Shown: piece by piece, positions 59,387 through 64,000 of the stretch
Layout of the letters: each line of letters starts with the position of its first letter
Numbering within the stretch: the first letter of the stretch is position 1
DNA from: Microvirga arsenatis
GTDB taxonomy: Bacteria; Pseudomonadota; Alphaproteobacteria; Rhizobiales; Beijerinckiaceae
Direction of reading: 5' to 3'
Length of the DNA: 64,000 bases
NCBI RefSeq assembly: GCF_009910705.1
Contig: NZ_JAAAXJ010000005.1
Location: forward strand, 1 to 64,000
Translations under genes and position numbers: made by a program
Notes under the pieces: model-generated
What the model was told of the DNA's origin: nothing
The model's input: the letters and a program-made list of their open reading frames with translations, nothing else
Databases searched by the model: none

Positions 59387-60469
59387 ATGAGCATCCAGGC
59401 TCTCAAGGAAGAGGTCGCGCGGCAATTCGGGACGCCGGCGGTGGTGATCGATCTCGACGTGGTCGAGCGCAACATCGCCCGGGTGCAGGCCCTGTGCCAC
59501 GCGGCGGGCGTTGCGAACCGGCCCCACATCAAGACGCACAAGAGCCCGGTCATCGCCGCCATGCAGCGCGACGCGGGGGCTCGGGGCATCACCTGCCAGA
59601 AGCTCGGCGAGGCCGAGATCATGGCGGAAGCAGGTTTTGACGACATCCTCATCGCCTACAACATCCTGGGGGAGGAGAAGCTCGCCCGTCTCGGCAGGCT
59701 GCTGTCGCAGGCGAAGGTGACGGTGGCGGCGGACAACCCGGTCGTCGTGGCGGGCCTGCCGCAGGCCGCCGCCATCGCCGGGCGCGATCTCGACGTGGTC
59801 GTGGAATGCGATACGGGGCGCAAGCGGGCCGGGGTCGAGACCGTGGCCGAGGCCGTGGCGCTGGCAACGGCCATCGCATCCCGTCCGGGACTCAATTTTG
59901 CGGGCTTCATGCTCTATCCGCCCGAGGATGCGATGGCCGAGACTCAAGGTTTCCTCGATGCGGCGACGGCCGGTGTGCGGGAGTTTGGGCTCGAGCCGCG
60001 CATGGTCTCGACGGGCGGCACGCCGAACCTGCGCAACCTCGGCAAGATCAAGGGCGTCACCGAGCACCGGGCTGGAACCTCGGTGTTCAACGACCGCATG
60101 ATGCTGGCAGCCGGCATCGCGGGGCTGGAGGATTGCGCGCTCACGGTCTATGCGACGGTGGTGAGCCGGGCGGGACCTGAACGGGGCATTCTCGATTCCG
60201 GCTCGAAGACCCTGACGAGCGATAACGGCGGCCTAGAGGGGCACGGCCTCATCCTGGAGCATCCGCAGGCCAAGATCGCCCGCTTTGCCGAGGAGCACGG
60301 GTTCCTCGACCTCTCGGCCTGCAACGATCGCCCGAACATCGGCGACGTGGTGCGCATCGTGCCGAACCATGTCTGCGTGGTGGTGAACATGGTGGACCGG
60401 CTGGTCACGGTGCGGGGGGACCGGATCGTGGGTGATTTGCCCGTTGCGGCCCGGGGCCGCTTGACGTGA
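59387..60469 (+). CDS. D-threonine aldolase-type PLP enzyme (DSD1 family)
   Basis: A 360-residue fold-type III PLP protein. The N-terminal barrel has TPAVVIDLDVVERNI and the PLP-Lys motif PHIKTHKSP (about residues 47-54). The C-terminal domain shows EHRAGTSVFNDRMML, DSGSKTLTSDNGG, and the metal-ligand region IVPNHVCVVVN with the His and Cys used for Zn or Mn. Homologues are D-threonine aldolases or D-serine dehydratases; the two cannot be separated here. ATG 59387 is chosen because upstream codons overlap the dsbB gene. Confidence 0.85.
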   Translation: MSIQALKEEVARQFGTPAVVIDLDVVERNIARVQALCHAAGVANRPHIKTHKSPVIAAMQRDAGARGITCQKLGEAEIMAEAGFDDILIAYNILGEEKLARLGRLLSQAKVTVAADNPVVVAGLPQAAAIAGRDLDVVVECDTGRKRAGVETVAEAVALATAIASRPGLNFAGFMLYPPEDAMAETQGFLDAATAGVREFGLEPRMVSTGGTPNLRNLGKIKGVTEHRAGTSVFNDRMMLAAGIAGLEDCALTVYATVVSRAGPERGILDSGSKTLTSDNGGLEGHGLILEHPQAKIARFAEEHGFLDLSACNDRPNIGDVVRIVPNHVCVVVNMVDRLVTVRGDRIVGDLPVAARGRLT

Positions 60470-60504
60470 CGGCGCCTTGAGGAGCGACAGTTGGGGGAGG
60501 GGCC

Positions 60505-61074
60505 TTACGGCTCCAGTTCGCTGTCCCAGTACAGGTAGTCCATCCAGCTGTCGTGGAGGTAGTTCGGCGGGAACAGGCGCCCGTTGGAGTGGAGATCGTG
60601 GATTGTGGGGGCGAAGGGGCTCTGCCGGGGCCACATCTCCACCTCGCGGGGCAGCTTGTCCCCCTTCCTGAGGTTGCAGGGCGCGCAGGCGGCGACGACG
60701 TTTTCCCAGGTGGTCTGCCCGCCCTTGGAGCGGGGAATGACGTGATCGAAGGTGAGGTCCTCGCGGGCTCCGCAATACTGGCAGCTGAAACGGTCGCGGA
60801 GGAAGACGTTGAAGCGGGTGAAGGCCGGGTGCCGCGACGGCTTGACGTAGGTTTTTAAGGAAATAACCGAGGGGAGGCGGATTTCGAAGGTCGGACTTCG
60901 CACGACCTTGTCGTATTCGGAGACGATGTTCACCCGGTCGAGGAAGACCGCCTTGATCGCATCCTGCCAGCACCAGATGGACAAGGGATAGTAGCTCAAA
61001 GGCCGGTAATCGGCATTGAGGACGAGGGCCGGGCAGGCCTCCGGTCGCACAACAGGCTGGACGTGTATCGTCAC
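60505..61074 (-). CDS. HNH endonuclease
   Basis: A 189-residue protein of the HNH family. The core lies at about residues 85-140: FLRDRFSCQYCGAREDLTFDHVIPRSKGG, with the CxxC Zn pair, DHVIPRSKGG (catalytic His) and TWENVVAACAPCNLRKGDK (second CxxC). It starts with a GTG that follows GGGAGGTGAG. The N-terminal half (ALVLNADYRPLSYYPLSIW) is typical of a widespread stand-alone alphaproteobacterial HNH protein of unknown role. It is convergent with the PLP enzyme gene. It is not obviously part of a phage or restriction locus. Confidence 0.9.
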   Translation of the reverse strand: MTIHVQPVVRPEACPALVLNADYRPLSYYPLSIWCWQDAIKAVFLDRVNIVSEYDKVVRSPTFEIRLPSVISLKTYVKPSRHPAFTRFNVFLRDRFSCQYCGAREDLTFDHVIPRSKGGQTTWENVVAACAPCNLRKGDKLPREVEMWPRQSPFAPTIHDLHSNGRLFPPNYLHDSWMDYLYWDSELEP

Positions 61075-61223
61075 CTCACCTCCCTCTTAGGCAGGAGAAA
61101 GAGTCGCTTCCCGTCCAATTAGACTATAGGCAGTGTGACGCTGTTGTGAAGATCGCAGGCAGGACGTTTGTGACGCACCCACAGGATGTGGATGCGTCTT
61201 TTGGATCTGACGTCGTGTGATGT

Positions 61224-62105
61224 TTAGCGGGTCGGAACCGGCTTCTCGCCGCGGTAATCGTAGAAGCCGCGCTTCGTCTTTCGGCCAAGCCAGCCTGCTT
61301 CCACGTATTTCACCAGAAGGGGGCAGGGGCGGTACTTGGAATCGGCGAGACCCTCGTGCAGCACCTGCATGATCGAGAGGCAGGTGTCGAGGCCGATGAA
61401 GTCGGCGAGCTGGAGAGGGCCCATGGGATGGTTGGCGCCGAGCCGCATGGCCGTGTCGATGGCCTCCACCGACCCCACGCCCTCGTAGAGGGTATAGATC
61501 GCCTCGTTGATCATCGGCAGCAGGATGCGGTTGACGATGAAGGCCGGGAAATCCTCGGCCACGGTCGAGGTCTTGCCAAGCTTGCCGATGAATTGCTTGG
61601 CCGATTCATAGGTCGAATCGTCCGTGGCAATGCCGCGGATCAGCTCGACGAGCTGCATCACCGGCACCGGGTTCATGAAGTGGATGCCGATGAACTTCTC
61701 CGGCCGGTCCGTGGCCGCCGCCAGGCGCGTGATCGAGATCGAGGAGGTGTTGGTGGCGATCATCGCGTCGGGGCGGAGTGACGGGCAGAGATTGGTGAAG
61801 ATCTTGCGCTTCACCTCCTCGCTCTCGGTCGCCGCCTCGATGACGATGTCGCAGGTGGAGAGATCGTCATAGGATAGGGCAGGACGGATCCGCTCGAGCG
61901 CGCCCTGACGGTCGCCCTCGGCGATGGCTCCCTTGGAGACTTGGCGCGCCATGTTGCCGTTGATGGTGGCGAGGCCGGCATTGATCCGCTCCTCGGAGAG
62001 ATCATTGAGCCGGACGTTGAACCCCGCGAGCGAGCAGACATGGGCGATGCCGCTGCCCATCTGCCCCGCGCCGATCACGCCCACCGTCTTGATCTCAATG
62101 CCCAT
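61224..62105 (-). CDS. 3-hydroxybutyryl-CoA dehydrogenase
   Basis: A 293-residue enzyme, the usual length of PaaH/Hbd. The NAD-binding loop GVIGAGQMGSGIAHVCSLAGF lies at the start, followed by ATESEEVKRKIF, NTSSISITRLA, GIHFMNPVPVMQLVELI (the catalytic His) and the C-terminal HPMGPLQLADFIGLDT. It interconverts acetoacetyl-CoA and 3-hydroxybutyryl-CoA in fatty-acid or polyhydroxybutyrate pathways. I chose ATG 62105; the TTG 21 bases upstream is weaker. It lies 76 bases behind etfA, a common arrangement. Confidence 0.95.
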   Translation of the reverse strand: MGIEIKTVGVIGAGQMGSGIAHVCSLAGFNVRLNDLSEERINAGLATINGNMARQVSKGAIAEGDRQGALERIRPALSYDDLSTCDIVIEAATESEEVKRKIFTNLCPSLRPDAMIATNTSSISITRLAAATDRPEKFIGIHFMNPVPVMQLVELIRGIATDDSTYESAKQFIGKLGKTSTVAEDFPAFIVNRILLPMINEAIYTLYEGVGSVEAIDTAMRLGANHPMGPLQLADFIGLDTCLSIMQVLHEGLADSKYRPCPLLVKYVEAGWLGRKTKRGFYDYRGEKPVPTR

Positions 62106-62138
62106 CGATCCGCTGCCTGCATCCAACCGTCAAAGCGG

Positions 62139-62159
62139 CCGGGCGGAGGCTCCGCCCGG
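62139..62159. terminator. Hairpin between etfA and the dehydrogenase gene
   Basis: CCGGGCGGA and TCCGCCCGG form a 9-base perfect stem with a three-base GGC loop. There is no T-run, so it may only attenuate the etfBA transcript before the dehydrogenase gene. Confidence 0.5.
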
Positions 62160-62181
62160 TCCGTCATTATTCCTGACCTTA

Positions 62182-63123
62182 TTACCCGGCTTTGGTCAAC
62201 TCCTCCTTCAGTTCCGGCAGGATCTGGAAGAGGTCTCCGACGAGGCCGTAATCGGCCACCTGGAAGATCGGGGCCTCCTCGTCCTTGTTGATGGCCACGA
62301 TCACCTTGGAGTCCTTCATGCCCGCCAGGTGCTGAATGGCGCCGGAGATGCCGACCGCGATGTAGAGGTCGGGCGCCACCACCTTGCCGGTCTGGCCCAC
62401 CTGCCAGTCGTTGGGGGCATAGCCCGCATCCACCGCCGCGCGCGAGGCGCCCATGGCGGCGCCCAGGGTGTCGGCGATCGGCTCGATGTACTTGGTGAAG
62501 TTCTCGGCCGAGCCTAGCGAACGCCCGCCCGAGATGATGATCCGGGCCGAAGTCAGCTCGGGCCGATCCGACTGGGCGATCTCCTCGCCCTTGAAGGTGG
62601 ACACGCCGGGATCCTCGGCAGCATTGACGGTCTCGATGGCGGCCGACCCGCCTTCCCCCGCGGCCGGGAAGGCCGCCGTGCGAACGGTGATCACCTTCTT
62701 GGCATCGGTGGCCTGCACCGTCTGGATGGCGTTGCCGGCATAGATCGGCCGCTCGAAGGTGTCGGGCGACACCACCTTGGTGATGTCGGAAACCTGCATC
62801 ACGTCGAGGAGTGCGGCCACGCGCGGCATGATGTTCTTGCCCTTGCTGGTGGCGGGCGCCACCAGGGCATCGTAGGAACTGGCGAGCGACACGATGAGCG
62901 CCGCGGTGGGCTCGGCGAGCTGATGCTCGTAGGGAGCGGCGTCCGCCAGCAGCACCTTCTCCACGCCCTCGAGCTTTGCGGCGGCTTCCGCGGCCGCGCG
63001 GGCGTTGGAGCCGGCGACCAGCACATGCACGGGGGCGCCGAGCGCCTTTGCGGCGGAGAGCGCCTTGTGGGTGGCATCCTTCAGGTGAGCGTTGTCGTGC
63101 TCGGCAATCAGCAGGGTGGTCAT
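62182..63123 (-). CDS. etfA: Electron transfer flavoprotein alpha subunit
   Basis: A 313-residue protein. The N-terminal domain starts LLIAEHDNAHLKDATHKALSAA (in part) and the C-terminal FAD domain has RIIISGGRSLGSAENF, LGAAMGASRAAVDAGYAPNDWQVGQTGKVVAPDLYIAVGISGAIQH (in part), which are the FAD-binding motifs of EtfA. With EtfB it carries electrons from acyl-CoA and other dehydrogenases to the ubiquinone pool. It lies 15 bases after etfB and is co-transcribed with it. Confidence 0.97.
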   Translation of the reverse strand: MTTLLIAEHDNAHLKDATHKALSAAKALGAPVHVLVAGSNARAAAEAAAKLEGVEKVLLADAAPYEHQLAEPTAALIVSLASSYDALVAPATSKGKNIMPRVAALLDVMQVSDITKVVSPDTFERPIYAGNAIQTVQATDAKKVITVRTAAFPAAGEGGSAAIETVNAAEDPGVSTFKGEEIAQSDRPELTSARIIISGGRSLGSAENFTKYIEPIADTLGAAMGASRAAVDAGYAPNDWQVGQTGKVVAPDLYIAVGISGAIQHLAGMKDSKVIVAINKDEEAPIFQVADYGLVGDLFQILPELKEELTKAG

Positions 63124-63138
63124 TGGTCTCTGGTCCTC

Positions 63139-63888
63139 TTAGAGCACGCCGGCTTCAACTTTGAGCTTCTGCACCAGTTCGGCCACGGAGCCGACCTTCA
63201 CGCCCGCCTTGCGGCCGCCGGGCTCGGCGGTCTTGATCACCTTGAGGCGCGGGCTGACATCGACGCCGAGGGTTTCGGGCGAGGTCTCGTCGAGCGGCTT
63301 CTTCTTGGCCTTCATGATGTTCGGAAGCGATGCATAGCGCGGCTCGTTGAGGCGCAGGTCCGTGGTGACGATGGCGGGCAGCTTCAGGCCCACCGTCTGC
63401 AGGCCCCCATCGACCTCGCGCGTGACATCGATAGAGCCCTCGCCGACATTCACCTTGAAGGCGAAGGTGCCCTGCGGCCAGCCCAGCAGGGCGGCGAGCA
63501 TCTGGCCGGTCTGGTTGGAATCGTCGTCGATGGCCTGCTTGCCCATGATGATCAGGTCGGGCTTCTCCTGCTCGACCACCTTGGCCAGGATCTTGGCGAC
63601 GGCGAGCGGCTCGACGGTGGCGTCGGTCTTGACCAGGATGCCGCGGTCGGCGCCCATGGCGAGAGCGGTGCGGATCGTCTCGCCGGCTTGGCTCGGGCCG
63701 ATGGAGACGGCAACGATCTCGGTGGCCTTGCCCTGCTCCTTCAGGCGCACCGCCTCCTCGACGGCGATCTCGTCGAAGGGGTTCATGGACATCTTGATGT
63801 TGGCGAGCTCGACTCCCGATCCATCGGGCTTCACCCGGATCTTGACGTTGTAGTCCACAACCCGCTTCACACAGACAAGAAGCTTCAT
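63139..63888 (-). CDS. etfB: Electron transfer flavoprotein beta subunit
   Basis: A 249-residue protein. It begins [20 protein letters not shown] and has [32 protein letters not shown] (in part), [27 protein letters not shown] (in part, the AMP-binding segment) and the recognition-loop region [20 protein letters not shown]. It is the first gene of the etfBA operon. A TTGACA box at about 63989-63994 and a TAGGGT box 16 bases further are a plausible promoter. Confidence 0.97.
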   Translation of the reverse strand: MKLLVCVKRVVDYNVKIRVKPDGSGVELANIKMSMNPFDEIAVEEAVRLKEQGKATEIVAVSIGPSQAGETIRTALAMGADRGILVKTDATVEPLAVAKILAKVVEQEKPDLIIMGKQAIDDDSNQTGQMLAALLGWPQGTFAFKVNVGEGSIDVTREVDGGLQTVGLKLPAIVTTDLRLNEPRYASLPNIMKAKKKPLDETSPETLGVDVSPRLKVIKTAEPGGRKAGVKVGSVAELVQKLKVEAGVL

Positions 63889-63966
63889 TCGTCCGTCCTC
63901 ACCAATGGCAGATCCCGGATATGGCCGAAACTCGGCTCTCCGGACATATAGGAAAAAGGCGGATGG

Positions 63967-63994
63967 ACCCTAGCGGTCAGCATCCGATTGTCAA
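63967..63994 (-). promoter_or_regulatory. etfB: Candidate promoter of etfBA
   Basis: On the minus strand TTGACA (63994-63989) is followed after 16 bases by TAGGGT (63972-63967). It lies about 80 bases before etfB. The -35 match is perfect, the -10 match is moderate. Confidence 0.45.
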
Positions 63995-64000
63995 CGCGGC

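Noticed and set aside
60505..61074. HNH nuclease as part of a restriction, toxin or phage system
   Set aside because: No partner methylase, immunity gene or phage genes lie nearby; this stand-alone HNH protein appears to be ordinary in this group.

Overview
The window reads as chromosome of an alphaproteobacterium of the order Hyphomicrobiales (Rhizobiales), most likely the Methylobacteriaceae and perhaps Microvirga. This placement is an inference. It rests on the nadD-rsfS-rlmH-envC-ctpA-rppH gene order, a fused urease gamma/beta subunit, a DUF1236 secreted protein, a candidate EcfG-type stress promoter and high-GC coding bias. No 16S rRNA is present.

Layout. (1) 1-7.3 kb, minus strand: the end of a glycosyltransferase gene, the quinone reductase WrbA, small membrane and XapX (DUF1427) proteins, a major-facilitator exporter fused to a small alpha/beta-barrel domain, a DoxX protein, an exported YtcJ-type amidohydrolase and a YcaC-like isochorismatase-fold hydrolase. 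A divergent 954-residue winged-helix/NTPase regulator (7.8-10.7 kb) and an AraC-type regulator follow; the regulator probably controls the detoxification-like module. (2) 11.4-13.6 kb: an unknown protein and a chloroperoxidase-type alpha/beta hydrolase. (3) 13.6-16.1 kb: a gene graveyard with an IS6-type transposase remnant, a RidA gene broken by two in-frame TGA codons and a 5'-truncated GGDEF fragment.

(4) 16.1-27.3 kb, plus strand: a complete urea uptake and hydrolysis locus, urtABCDE-ureD-ureAB-ureC-ureE-ureF-ureG-hupE, behind a near-consensus sigma-54 promoter. UrtABCDE imports urea, UreABC hydrolyses it to ammonia and CO2, UreDEFG insert nickel, and HupE/UreJ probably brings nickel in. 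(5) 27.3-28.3 kb: an IS630 transposase remnant abutting a truncated membrane gene. (6) 28.3-30.9 kb, minus strand: an ABC importer of the nitrate/sulfonate/taurine class. (7) 31.4-44.6 kb, plus strand: two CUT2-type (ribose-like) sugar ABC importers, a xylulokinase, an L-ribulose-5-phosphate 4-epimerase and a ribulokinase. The pentose set has no isomerase, dehydrogenase or regulator in the window.

(8) 44.5-45.1 kb: a decayed integrase beside tRNA-Ser(CGA), which looks like the border between accessory DNA on the left and core genome on the right. (9) 45.2-64 kb: housekeeping genes, namely rplU-rpmA, a GNAT acetyltransferase, obg-proB, a DUF72 protein, proA-nadD-rsfS-rlmH-envC-ctpA, rppH, a DUF1236 protein, tRNA-Leu(CAA), YqaA- and DsbB-type membrane proteins, a D-threonine-aldolase-type PLP enzyme, an HNH nuclease, 3-hydroxybutyryl-CoA dehydrogenase and etfBA.

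No clearly new defence or mobile system was found. The most interesting signals are the nitrogen-type promoter on the urea locus, the incomplete two-transporter pentose cluster with operator-like palindromes, the tRNA/integrase boundary, the decay zone and a candidate EcfG promoter before the DUF1236 gene.
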